Shown here piece by piece: positions 19,973 through 28,957 of a DNA stretch of 64,000 nt (its first letter is position 1; each line of letters opens with the position of its first letter). The DNA lies in contig NZ_JASCRY010000003.1 of the NCBI RefSeq assembly GCF_030010375.1, positions 372,001-436,000 on the forward strand, in the 5' to 3' direction. Made by a program: the position numbers and the translations under genes. The stretch comes from Flavobacterium yafengii (GTDB lineage: Bacteria; Bacteroidota; Bacteroidia; Flavobacteriales; Flavobacteriaceae). The notes beneath the pieces were generated by a model. That model had not been told where the DNA came from and searched no databases. It saw only the letters and a program-made list of their open reading frames with translations.

Positions 19973-20222
19973 ATCATTTATTTGCTATTGAAAAACATTA
20001 ATGATTAAGGTTATTACTTAATTATACACTTTATGATAGTAATCTTTTTATTTTACAACTTACCTTAAATAAGGTTATTAATATATCTCGTTCTATTATA
20101 AAAAAAAACATTCTAATTTCAAATTGATATTTCATATCGAATTAATCTCCTGTCACAATTTTTATTCCAAAACAAGCCATTGTAATATGCAAAAATTGTA
20201 AAACAATATTTCAAATAAAATT

Positions 20223-20795
20223 ATGTACGTCGAATTAATTAATAAAATAAAGTCATTCATTCACCTTTCAGAAAAGGATTTAGTAATTATAAAACAACTT
20301 TTTCAAATGAGAGAAATAAAAAAAAATGATTATTTTTTAAAAGAGGGGCAGATTTCTATGCAAATATGTTTTATTAAAAAAGGTTTGTTCAGATATTATA
20401 TCAATCAAGAAGGGGAAGAAAAAACATTTTATTTTGGACACGAAGGCTGCTTTATGACAGATTATGAAAGTTTTGTTCCTCAAATATCAACCTTACAAAA
20501 TATTCAAGCATTAGAAGACAGTATAGTTTTTATTATTTCTTACAACGATTTGCAGCAATTTTATTCTAAGGTAGAAAATGGAGAACGTTTTGGAAGGTTA
20601 GCATTGGAGTATGAAATCATAGATGTGGTTAAGAAATTAAAATCATTTTATAAAGACAGTATAAAGCAACGTTACGAAAGCTTCATCAAAAATTACCCTG
20701 AAGTTCAACAACGAATTCCTCAGTACCATATCGCTTCTTATGTAGGCGTCAAACCACAATCTTTGAGCAGAATTAGGAAAAGAATTCTATTATGA
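20223..20795 (+). CDS. Crp/Fnr-family transcriptional regulator
   Basis: The 190-residue protein has the same build as the regulator at 18734. A cyclic-nucleotide-binding-like N-terminal roll contains 'DYFLKEGQISMQICFIKKGL' and 'HEGCFMTDYESF', followed by a dimerisation helix and the DNA-binding motif 'IPQYHIASYVGVKPQSLSRI' at the very end. The chosen ATG is preceded by an A-rich leader. No target or ligand can be read from the sequence, and no gene follows closely, so it may act at a distance. Confidence 0.88.
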   Translation: MYVELINKIKSFIHLSEKDLVIIKQLFQMREIKKNDYFLKEGQISMQICFIKKGLFRYYINQEGEEKTFYFGHEGCFMTDYESFVPQISTLQNIQALEDSIVFIISYNDLQQFYSKVENGERFGRLALEYEIIDVVKKLKSFYKDSIKQRYESFIKNYPEVQQRIPQYHIASYVGVKPQSLSRIRKRILL

Positions 20796-20928
20796 TTTTT
20801 TTTTAACTTATACATAAAAAGCACTCTCAGTTGCATGGGAAATTATTGTTGTAGGTACTTTAAAATTTTAGACTTTTTTATTTTGGATATACTAACTTAG
20901 CCTTCACAGAAAATTAAGAATTAAACCA

Positions 20929-21269
20929 TTGGGTTTAATTTAGCCGACCGACACGAAAGGGCTATACTTAAAATTCAATTTGTCTTTAATCCTTTTTCGT
21001 TTGTTTTTATTTTAGCCGGAAAAGAAGAGATTTACATTATTTTCGAAACGCTGAACAAAGAAGAAGCCACGTACATTTGGCATTTTGACAATGACAAGTC
21101 AGCACTTCCTGACAAATTAGAACAGGTTGACCATTATCTAAACATCATTATAAACTATGGTAGACAAGTATTTATAGAAAACCTACCAGAGAATTTCAAT
21201 CGCATACTTCACGACTGTTCAGATGAAAGAAAAGACTTTACAATAAAAGATTTTCATCAGAACGATTAA
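20929..21269 (+). pseudogene. partial conserved hypothetical protein
   Basis: An open frame without a start codon reads 'FNLADRHERAILKIQFVF', 'GKEEIYIIFETLNKEEATY', 'IWHFDNDKSALPDKLEQV' and 'NRILHDCSDERKDFTIKDF', ending in TAA. The strongly coding-like sequence, with a short hydrophobic stretch first, suggests the C-terminal half of a flavobacterial membrane-linked protein whose 5' end was lost. Just upstream (20885-20920) a ~35-base stretch resembles the end of the IS5-type relic at 11215, so the truncation may be an IS junction. Confidence 0.5.
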
Positions 21270-21785
21270 CTTTAGTAAAAGATATTTTCATTTTTTCCTG
21301 CTATACTGGTTTGGCTTATTTCGATGTAAAAAACTCAACAAAGTCGCATGCAGTATTAGTATTGATGACGAAAAATGGATATTTACCCACAGACAAAAAA
21401 ACGAAACTGCTTCCAAAATTCCAATTCTTCCAATATCGCAAATGATTATTGATAAATATGAAGACCACCCAAAAAGCAATAATGAATATAGACTACTTCC
21501 AATTTTAATAAATCAAAAAATGAATGCCGATCTAAAAAAAAAGCAGGAGTTTGTGAGATTGAAAAAGAACTAACCTTTCACATTGCAAGACATACTTTTG
21601 CGACGACTGTAACGCTTACAAATGGTATTCCTATTAAAACCGTAAGCAAAATGCTTGATCATAAAAAGATTCAAACTACACAACATTATGCTAAAATTCT
21701 CGACAAAAAAATAAGTGAGGATATGAAGATTTTAAGCGCTAAATTTTCAATAAACAATATTCAATTCAAGCAAAATAAAAACTAA
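21260..21785 (+). pseudogene. tyrosine recombinase / integrase, C-terminal remnant
   Basis: Across several frames the plus strand gives 'ERLTLVKDIFIFSCYTGLAY', then 'DDEKWIFTHRQKNETASKIP', then 'FHIARHTFATTVTLTNGIPI' and 'VSKMLDHKKIQTTQHYAK', ending at TAA 21783-21785. The H-x-x-R box, the later His and the nucleophile Tyr (QHYAK) of tyrosine recombinases are all recognisable. At least two frameshifts and the missing N-terminus make it inactive. It suggests that a mobile island once sat here. Confidence 0.8.
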
Positions 21786-22523
21786 TAAAGATAATTTAAT
21801 TGAGTTGTTTTTTGAAAAAATAATTAATACAAAATTAAAAATAAATTATTAAAACTTTACCCGTAATTCTTGGTTTTTATCAAATTTTAGTAATGAAAAA
21901 TTCTGTATAAATAATATATTGTTTTTTGATATTTCTACTTTTATCAATGTAGAATTTCCTTTAACATTAACTATGAAAATCTATCCTTTTCATTTGATAC
22001 ATCTTATTTTAACGCAGAAAACTATCTAAAAGCAACGAAAAAAAGTAAATATGTGACCTATTTATCTTTTAAATCAACTTTCAATTTTTAAATTAAAGAA
22101 CTTCATTTTTGTCTCATCTTGTTTATATGGAAATTAAACATAATCCAAAAGTAGGGGACTTAATTATATTGATAAGTTGCTTTCTACAACAGTTATAATA
22201 GCTGACTATAAAAATAATGGCTGTTATTTCTAGAGAAAAAGAAATCATTTTAGAAGTAGGTAAATATTGTATTGGAAGAGGTTCTGCGTTTAGATTTATT
22301 GGGGGGAAAACAAACTACAACAGACATCTAACAAAATTAGATCAAAGGATTCTTAATATAACATTATATGATTTGAAAACTGTTTTTTAGAGGATATTAT
22401 TAGTTAGTTTGTATGATTTGTCCGCTATTGTTCATAAGTAGTTAAAAAGCAGATATGTTAAAAAAATATTAATTTTTTTTAACAAGTATTGCATAGCTAT
22501 GTATTATGCTATACATTTACAAA
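21786..22523. other. intergenic leader before the PadR gene
   Basis: Over 700 AT-rich bases contain no convincing gene. Near the end is the perfect palindrome CATAGCTATG (22492-22501), close to the PadR start. Confidence 0.45.
22492..22501. promoter_or_regulatory. possible PadR operator
   Basis: The palindrome CATAGCTATG lies 22 bases before the likely PadR start and is followed by the related ATGCTATACAT. PadR proteins commonly autoregulate through such palindromes; this assignment is an inference. Confidence 0.35.
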
Positions 22524-22859
22524 ATGAACGAATCATTTGTAACAAACTGGAAATCTCAGGTTAAAAAAGGGACTCTTACCTTTATTATCCTGAATGTACT
22601 CAAAGAGAATGAGTATTATGGTTATGAACTTATTGAACAAATAAGAAAACATACCGAAATAGAAATTGCCGAAGGCACCCTTTATCCATTAATGAACAGG
22701 CTAAAATCCGAAAATTTAGTGGACTCAAACTGGGTGGAACAAGAAACTGGAATTCCCAGAAAATATTATTGTTTGACAGTAACTGGGATAAAGACACTTG
22801 TTCAAATGAATGTGTATTGGACAAATTTAGAAGACGCTATTAAAAAGATAATTAGATGA
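22524..22859 (+). CDS. PadR-family transcriptional regulator
   Basis: The protein of about 111 residues from this start is a PadR winged helix: 'LTFIILNVLKENEYYGYELI' (helices 1-2), 'IAEGTLYPLMNRLKSENLVD' (recognition helix) and a wing with 'GIPRKYYCLTVTGIK', then a dimerisation helix. An upstream ATG at 22506 is in frame and would add six residues; I prefer 22524 because relatives begin near 'MNESFV'. The stop overlaps the next gene's start (ATGA). PadR followed by a HAAS-domain membrane protein is a common pairing in which the membrane partner modulates or is controlled by the regulator. Confidence 0.88.
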   Translation: MNESFVTNWKSQVKKGTLTFIILNVLKENEYYGYELIEQIRKHTEIEIAEGTLYPLMNRLKSENLVDSNWVEQETGIPRKYYCLTVTGIKTLVQMNVYWTNLEDAIKKIIR

Positions 22860-23452
22860 AAATAGAAAACATAAAATTCAGTCAAGAAGCTTCAAAAAGG
22901 GTTTATAACGATTACATGAAGCGTATAATTAAAGTAACTGATTCGCTTTCAAAAAGGGATCAGAACGATGTCTATATGGAATTTAATAGCCATATTTTTG
23001 AAGCTATTCAACACAAAAATGGAGCGGACGAAATTGATGTGTTATTGAATATTCTCGAAAAATTAGGCATCCCCGAAGAAGTTTTAAAACCGCTTATTGC
23101 TGATAAAAAATTAGAACAAGCAACCAGAACATTCAACCCCATTCATATTTTAAAAGCTTTGGCTTTAAATTTCACTAATGGGCTTTCATATATAGTATTC
23201 TTCTTTTTATATATCTTACTATTCGGATTTGTATTTTTAATTCCCGCCAAAATAATTTATCCTTCAGAAATAGGCATGTTCTATCGAGAGAACTCTCTTC
23301 TATTTTTTGGATGGTCAAATAAAGCAAACCAAAACGGAGTAACCGAACTTCTTGGCAATTGGTTTATACCAGTTATGCTAACTTCAATTTTTCTGTTTTA
23401 TGTATTCACCACATTCTTACTAAAATTAAAAAAAACAATCAATCAAAAATAA
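22856..23452 (+). CDS. HAAS-domain (DUF1700-like) membrane protein
   Basis: The 198-residue protein has an N-terminal helical, charged domain of ~100 residues ('YMKRIIKVTDSLSKRDQNDV', 'NILEKLGIPEEVLKPLIADK') of the HAAS type found in PadR partners. Two membrane segments follow, 'YIVFFFLYILLFGFVFLIPA' and 'FIPVMLTSIFLFYVFTTFLL'. The start overlaps the PadR stop by four bases. It probably sits in the inner membrane with the HAAS part in the cytoplasm. Its exact role is unknown. Confidence 0.78.
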   Translation: MKIENIKFSQEASKRVYNDYMKRIIKVTDSLSKRDQNDVYMEFNSHIFEAIQHKNGADEIDVLLNILEKLGIPEEVLKPLIADKKLEQATRTFNPIHILKALALNFTNGLSYIVFFFLYILLFGFVFLIPAKIIYPSEIGMFYRENSLLFFGWSNKANQNGVTELLGNWFIPVMLTSIFLFYVFTTFLLKLKKTINQK

Positions 23453-23458
23453 TTCACA

Positions 23459-24802
23459 ATGAAAAAATTCATAATGAAAAAATTCATAATTACTAGCATT
23501 ATTACATTCACTATTACAATTTGTTTTTCACAGACTTTTAACAATCAAAGACTAGACAGCTTGTTCCAAACATTAGAAAAAAACAATAAATTTATGGGAA
23601 GTATAGCCGTTTCAAAAAACGGGAAATTACTGTACTTAAAATCAATAGGTTATTCTGATGTAGAAAATTCAAAAAAAGCAGATGACAAAACCAAATATAG
23701 AGTTGGCTCTATTTCTAAAATGTTCACAGCATCGTTAATTTTAAAAGCTATTGAAGAAAACAAAATATCATTGAGCCAATCTTTAGACAAATTTTTCCCT
23801 GAAATTGAAAATTCAAAAAAAATAACTATTCAGAATTTGTTAAATCACAGAAGTGGCATACACGATATCACCAATGACAAAAGCTATTTTAGCTATAATA
23901 CCGAGCCTAAATCTGAAAAGCAGATGATTGAAATTATTGCTAAAACAAAAAGTGATTTTGAACCTAATATCAAAGTAGAATATAGCAATTCTAACTATAT
24001 TATTTTGAGTTATATTCTTGAAAAAATTTATAAAAAATCATATGCAACAATTTTAAATTCTAAAATCATAAAACCATTAGGATTAAAAAACACCTATTTT
24101 GGTGGTAAAATCAAAATTCTGAATAATGAAAGTTACTCATATCATTTCACAAATAAATGGGATAAAGGAACGGAGACGGATTTATCAATCCCAATGGGAG
24201 CTGGTTCTATCCAATCAAATTCAACAGATTTAAATACTTTTATCGAACAGCTTTTTAATGGCAAGTTAATTTCGCAGAAATCTTTATCTCTAATGACAAC
24301 TATGAGTGATTTTCACGGAATGGGTGTTGGGATGGGTATGTTAGAATTTAGGAATTTTGAAGAGAAAAGTTATGGTCACAATGGTGCAATTGATGATTTT
24401 CAATCTATTTCAAGCTATTTTCCCAAAGAAAAACTATCGATTACATTAACATCAAACGGATTAATTTATCCAATAAATAATGTGTTATCATGTGCAATGA
24501 GTTGTTATTTTAATAAACCATTTGCAATGCCTAATTTTAACTATGTTGAGTTAAAATCAGAAATATTAGATTTATATTTGGGGCAATATACAAGTAAACA
24601 AATTCCTATAAAAATTAATATAACAAAAAAAGAAAATAAATTACTTGGTCAGGTAATAGGACAACCTTCTTTTCCATTAGAAGCAACGGCAATAAATGCT
24701 TTTAAGTTTGAACAAGCTGGACTAGTTCTTGAATTCAATACCGATAAAAAAGAAATGGTTTTAAAACAAGGTGGACAAGAGTTTTTATTTGCAAAAGAAT
24801 AA
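23459..24802 (+). CDS. exported serine hydrolase, class C beta-lactamase family
   Basis: The 447-residue protein has a signal peptide followed by the penicillin-binding/beta-lactamase fold. SISK at residues 84-87 carries the nucleophile Ser84 and Lys87, YSN lies within 'VEYSNSNYII', and HNG in 'YGHNGAIDDF' is the third motif. A C-terminal ~100-residue domain follows. Such proteins act as D-peptidases or esterases more often than as true beta-lactamases. The start is duplicated: ATGAAAAAATTCATA occurs twice in tandem, so initiation may be at 23459 or 23474. It lies six bases after the HAAS gene, so PadR-HAAS-hydrolase form an operon that ends at the terminator at 24838. Copy A (11256) is a truncated duplicate. 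Confidence 0.9.
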   Translation: MKKFIMKKFIITSIITFTITICFSQTFNNQRLDSLFQTLEKNNKFMGSIAVSKNGKLLYLKSIGYSDVENSKKADDKTKYRVGSISKMFTASLILKAIEENKISLSQSLDKFFPEIENSKKITIQNLLNHRSGIHDITNDKSYFSYNTEPKSEKQMIEIIAKTKSDFEPNIKVEYSNSNYIILSYILEKIYKKSYATILNSKIIKPLGLKNTYFGGKIKILNNESYSYHFTNKWDKGTETDLSIPMGAGSIQSNSTDLNTFIEQLFNGKLISQKSLSLMTTMSDFHGMGVGMGMLEFRNFEEKSYGHNGAIDDFQSISSYFPKEKLSITLTSNGLIYPINNVLSCAMSCYFNKPFAMPNFNYVELKSEILDLYLGQYTSKQIPIKINITKKENKLLGQVIGQPSFPLEATAINAFKFEQAGLVLEFNTDKKEMVLKQGGQEFLFAKE

Positions 24803-24837
24803 TTAGCAGTTTAAGACATCTAATAGACTAAACTAAT

Positions 24838-24867
24838 AATCCCCAAATATAAGCTTTGGGGATTTTT
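24838..24867 (+). terminator. rho-independent terminator of the PadR operon
   Basis: AATCCCCAAA and TTTGGGGATT form a stem around a seven-base loop, followed by a run of T. In copy A the same hairpin is split by an IS-end scar. Confidence 0.8.
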
Positions 24868-25182
24868 GCTTTCCAGATTCCAATTGTATTTAAGGATTTG
24901 AACCCCAATTATTAACTTCTGCTGCACTAAATTTTATAGTTTTAAACCCCAAAACTACCAGTTAAAATTCCTAATAAATTCTTTTCAGCTTCTTTTTGTC
25001 CAACCAAAAAAAAAATCCAGTACCAAATTACATAAACAATTCTATTAGCATTACTTTTTATTTAGCCATCTACATGAGACTATCCCAATTTTGCAGACAT
25101 ATATCCCCAGTTGGAATAATATATTTTTTAATGATTTTAAAATCATCCAATATTGTTCTTCTAAATCCCTAAATTTGATCTT

Positions 25183-26250
25183 ATGAAAAAATCAATCGTT
25201 ATTTTATTACATATTGGTTTTTGGTTGTGCTATTTATTGTTAATAGCAATCATGGTAACCGTTTTCTTCAGAAGTAGTAGTCATGAAGTCGATCAAACAG
25301 AACGAGTTTTAAATGCATTAAAATCCCTTTTCCTTTTTGCATTTCTACCTTCTTTCATAACATTTTATGGTTGCTATTTAATTGTATTTCCAAAATACTT
25401 ACAACAAAAAAAGTTTTTTCTTTCCTTTATTTTTGGCATCATGATTTCAATAGGAACTTCTATAATAGGGTATTTACTGATGCGGTATTTAATAGAAACG
25501 GGATATCTTATTGACATGGACCAAGGAGGAATAAACGGTAGGTCAACCGCAGTCAAAACAATAATATTTATGAGCTTTATTGCTTCAATAGTTGGTTTAG
25601 CAGCATTAATAATTAAAGGTTTTATTACCTGGGTTAAAGAAATAAAATTAAAAGAAGAGTTGAGACAAAAAAATCATGAAACAGAAATGGCATTGATTAA
25701 ATCCCAGCTAGATCCTCATTTCCTATTTAATACGCTGAATAACATCGATGTACTGATTTTAAAAGATGCGACAGAAGCTTCCAATTATTTAAATAAGCTA
25801 TCCGATATTTTGCGTTTTATGCTGTACGAAACGAAAACAGATGAGATTTTACTTAAAAAAGAGATTGAATACATAGAGAAGTACATCGAATTACAAAAAA
25901 TAAGAACCGCAAATGCAAATTATGTAAGCTTTAAAGTAATAGGTAATCCAATAAACATTACTATAGCCCCAATGGTTTTTATTCCATTTATTGAGAATGC
26001 TTTTAAGCACAGTACTAATAAAAAAATAGATAATGCTATTAATGTTCAGTTATTTATTAATAAGGAAAACATCCTATTTGTATGTGAAAACAAGTTCGAT
26101 TCCAATCGAAAATTAATAGAAGAAAGTAATGGTTTAGGAAATAATCTTATTCAAAAACGTCTAAATTTGTTATATCCAGAACAACATCTATTAGAATTAG
26201 ACAAACAAATGAACCTTTACAGTGTAAAATTAACAATCAAAAATGGATAG
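25183..26250 (+). CDS. LytS-type sensor histidine kinase, intact copy C
   Basis: The 355-residue kinase has four membrane helices in residues 1-145. Its phospho-acceptor box is 'KSQLDPHFLFNTLNNIDVLI' with His179, the N box is 'IPFIENAFKHSTNKK' and the G box is 'SNGLGNNLIQKRLNLLYPEQ'. It overlaps the LytTR regulator by eight bases. The ~380-base leader is partly shared with copies A and B and ends in CTAAATTTG just before the ATG, so transcription separate from the PadR operon is likely. It is the only functional copy of three. The signal is unknown. Confidence 0.93.
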   Translation: MKKSIVILLHIGFWLCYLLLIAIMVTVFFRSSSHEVDQTERVLNALKSLFLFAFLPSFITFYGCYLIVFPKYLQQKKFFLSFIFGIMISIGTSIIGYLLMRYLIETGYLIDMDQGGINGRSTAVKTIIFMSFIASIVGLAALIIKGFITWVKEIKLKEELRQKNHETEMALIKSQLDPHFLFNTLNNIDVLILKDATEASNYLNKLSDILRFMLYETKTDEILLKKEIEYIEKYIELQKIRTANANYVSFKVIGNPINITIAPMVFIPFIENAFKHSTNKKIDNAINVQLFINKENILFVCENKFDSNRKLIEESNGLGNNLIQKRLNLLYPEQHLLELDKQMNLYSVKLTIKNG

Positions 26251-26938
26251 ATATTCTTGTATTATTATAGAAGACGAACCTTTGGCGCTTGAGAGAACTA
26301 AGAGTTTTGTAATCAAAGTGCCCTTCCTTAATTTATGTGGTACGTTTGACAACGCACTTGATGGCCTATCATATTTAAAAGCAAATAAAGTCGATTTACT
26401 TTTTTTAGACATAAATATGGATGAATTATCCGGCATCGAATTGCTTGAAAGTTCAAAAATAGAAAGTCAGGTTATTATAACAACTGCCTACCAGGAGTAT
26501 GCAATAAAAGGGTATGAACTCAATGTAACCGACTACCTATTAAAACCTTTTACGTTTGATAGGTTTTTAAAAGCCGTAAACAAAGCACAAGAAAATAGTA
26601 ACCAAAACCTTCCTAATGTGCCATTAGACTTTATTTTTGTAAAGACTGAAAATAGATTAGAAAAAATAGATTTAAGCGATATTTTATTTATCGAAGGAAT
26701 GCGAGATTACCGAAGAATTCATATGATAAATAAAAAGATTATGACACTACAAAATTTTAGTGAACTAGAACAAATCATACCCTCCAATTTGGTTTGCAGA
26801 GTGCATAAATCTTATATGGTTGGAATTAACAAAATAGAATCCATCGAGAGAATGAGAATAAAAATTGCTAATCAGATTATTCCAATTTCCGAAACCTATA
26901 AAGAGCTGTTTTTTAAAATGATAAATAACAGAATATAA
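26243..26938 (+). CDS. LytTR-family response regulator, intact copy C
   Basis: The 231-residue regulator has a receiver with acidic EDEP (10-13), phospho-acceptor Asp56 in LFLDINMDELSG and Lys101 in LLKPF. The LytTR DNA-binding domain contains 'ILFIEGMRDYRRIHMINKK' and 'CRVHKSYMVGINKIES' and ends 'IPISETYKELFF'. It is coupled to the kinase by overlap. Likely targets are nearby promoters, including its own conserved leader, the DoxX gene and perhaps the second C1 peptidase copy downstream. The intact sequence serves as reference for copy B. Confidence 0.93.
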   Translation: MDRYSCIIIEDEPLALERTKSFVIKVPFLNLCGTFDNALDGLSYLKANKVDLLFLDINMDELSGIELLESSKIESQVIITTAYQEYAIKGYELNVTDYLLKPFTFDRFLKAVNKAQENSNQNLPNVPLDFIFVKTENRLEKIDLSDILFIEGMRDYRRIHMINKKIMTLQNFSELEQIIPSNLVCRVHKSYMVGINKIESIERMRIKIANQIIPISETYKELFFKMINNRI

Positions 26939-27072
26939 CTTTTCAGTAAATGTGTTGCAGAATTAAAATACGAGTTTACAGACATCTCAGCCCACTTCGC
27001 ATAATAAAATTGTAGCCCTAGCTGTATTCTTAGACTTTTGTATAAAATAATAACAATTTACACAAAAAAATC

Positions 27073-27465
27073 ATGAAAACAGAAAACAAAAAAATCACTT
27101 ATTTTTATTGGTCACTTTTAATACTATTGGCCGTTTTTTTTGCCATAAGCGGCTTTATGGAAATAACCAAAAACCCATCAACCTATCCAAAGACATTGAG
27201 AATGGGTTATCCACCCTATTTTATATTAACTCTTGGCATTGCTAAAATTGCAGGAGTAGTAGCTTTACTAATACCTAATCTAAAACGATTAAAAGAATGG
27301 GCAATTGCAGGTTTCACTTTTGATGTGATTTTTGCTTTTATATCCGGACGTGCAATAAATAGCAATGCCGACTGCATAAAAGCAGTAATTGTATTTTGTG
27401 TATTGATACTAACCTATTTCTTATTACTTAAAAGGGAATCGTTTCAGAGTGAAGTAACAATATAA
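27073..27465 (+). CDS. DoxX-like family membrane protein
   Basis: The 130-residue protein has four membrane helices: 'FYWSLLILLAVFFAISGFME', 'FILTLGIAKIAGVVALLIPN', 'WAIAGFTFDVIFAFISGRAI' and 'AVIVFCVLILTYFLLL'. The 'SGFMEI', 'LGIAKIAGVVALL' and 'KRLKEWAIAGFTFD' segments are typical of the DoxX-like group. Its function is not established; some family members are linked to quinone or redox metabolism. It lies 134 bases after the LytTR gene and may be in its regulon. Confidence 0.82.
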   Translation: MKTENKKITYFYWSLLILLAVFFAISGFMEITKNPSTYPKTLRMGYPPYFILTLGIAKIAGVVALLIPNLKRLKEWAIAGFTFDVIFAFISGRAINSNADCIKAVIVFCVLILTYFLLLKRESFQSEVTI

Positions 27466-27653
27466 AAGAGAGCCTGTTAACTTGGGTTCTTCAATACTAT
27501 TTACTTACAACAACAGATAATTTGTATTAATCCTATTCAACTTCATATTTGTCCTATCCTGCAAATTGCTTCAGAATGTAATTTTGCTTAATAAATTAAA
27601 ATAATAAATACTGAAATAAATTTCAAATGATATTTTTCTAAAACTCCCTTATT

Positions 27654-28911
27654 ATGAAAACTAAAACTTCAATTTCAATAATCATATTATTTATTGGGTT
27701 CCTAATCAATACACAGAATAAAAAGCAAAACCAATTGGATGGCTCTTGGTTGGGAAAAGCGAATACTAAAGACCTAACTTCTTCATAACTAGTGATTTTT
27801 AAATTGGAATTGTAAAAACTGCAACAAATGAGTTAAGAAAAAGGTGGTTAGACAAAGTAGAAGAATTGGAACGGAAACAGAAGTAATTAAATAGAACCGA
27901 AAAACAACGAATAGCTAACAAGCGTTCTGCAAAAAAGCAAGTTCAGTGATAAATTGAACATTCAGAATTATAAATATATGTAATAAACTTAAAGTTGTGC
28001 TTTTAATCTCGCTTCTTCGCAAAGCTCCACATTTTTAACTGTCAGGCTAAAATTAATAACAATAAAAAATCAAAAAATGTTTGAACAATATTCAATAGAA
28101 ACAGCACCTGAAAATTCAAAAGACCTTCTTCAAAACGCTTTTAATAAATTTGGATTTGTACCTAATCAAGACAAAATATTAGCTGTATCACCTTCAATTT
28201 ATCAAGCTTATAATCAATCCTTTGATTTATTTTTAGGAAAATCCACATTAGGGTTCTTAGAAGGTCAAATAGTTCTTATGACAATTAGCTTTGAAAATAA
28301 CAGTCCATACTGTGTGGCTTTGCATTCTTGGGGAATGGAAATGACTAAAGTATCGACAAAAATTATTAATGCATTAAGAAATGGACAACAAATAAACGAC
28401 CAAAGACTTGAAAGTCTAAGAAATTTTACAAAGCAAATAATAAATATAAAGGGCATATAGAACCAAAAGAAATATCAGATTTTTTGAATGCTGGATTTAC
28501 TCAACAAAATGTGATTGAAATAATTGGAGGTATTGGAAGTAAGACAGTTGCTAATTTAACAAATATAGTAGCAAAAACACCCTTAGATGAATCAATGAAA
28601 AAGTACATCTGGAAACGTCTCGAGTGAACAAATCACAGTTGAAATATGCCCGAACAACAAGGGTTTTGCGTCAGGCCGGAATACAAGCAGCGTTTGAATC
28701 GCGCCAAAGATGTACAATATGCACATTATTGGCCTTGCAGAAAATGAAAAAGGGGATCATTTATATCATAAATAACTCCGCTGATAATAATGATTGTGGT
28801 GGTTAACTCCACATGTCGAAAGAATATTTACTATCGAAAACAATTTCGGTAATGGTCAATAATAACGCCATTCCTAAAGCAATTCGTAAGAAAGTTGGTA
28901 AAAACTTGTAA
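27654..28911 (+). pseudogene. second C1 peptidase copy, deleted and interrupted
   Basis: The first ~180 bases (from ATG 27654) read 'MKTKTSISIIILFIGFLINT' and 'LDGSWLGKANTKDLTSS', paralogous to the N-terminus of the peptidase at 14950, then hit TAA codons. The end (about 28672-28911) gives 'AAFESR', 'YNMHIIGLAENEKGDHLYHK' (stop) and, after further shifts, 'MSKEYLLSKTISVMVNNNAI', paralogous to the C-terminus. The central catalytic region, including the Cys, is missing. Between the two ends lie unrelated DNA (27830-28076, no clear gene) and a broken AhpD-like gene. Confidence 0.85.
28077..28627 (+). pseudogene. carboxymuconolactone-decarboxylase/AhpD-like protein, frameshifted
   Basis: The first frame (to TAG 28458-28460) gives an AhpD-like start with 'LLQNAFNKFGFVPNQ' and the active-site region 'FENNSPYCVALHSWGM'. 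The usual CxxC pair is reduced to SPYC, with only one Cys. A shift near 28450 moves to the frame that completes the domain: 'IEPKEISDFLNAGFTQQNVI', 'GGIGSKTVANLTNIVAKTPL', ending TGA at 28625-28627. The ancestral protein would be ~180 residues. One frameshift plus the lost cysteine argue against function. Confidence 0.82.
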
Positions 28912-28957
28912 TGCTTTTTACCAATTTAAAATTAAAACCCTTTTTAAAAATAAAAAC

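Noticed and set aside
23459..24802. Antibiotic-resistance beta-lactamase
   Set aside because: The SxxK/YSN/HxG motifs are shared by many D-peptidases and esterases; a third motif HNG and a long C-terminal domain do not point to a dedicated resistance enzyme.
28624..28806. GTG-started frame of 60 codons
   Set aside because: It is a chimeric frame across the junction of the AhpD-like and peptidase relics, not a gene.
28895..28957. Longer N-terminus for the TonB receptor
   Set aside because: It would place a Cys/Phe-rich stretch ahead of a perfect signal peptide and overlaps the peptidase relic; ATG 28958 is better.
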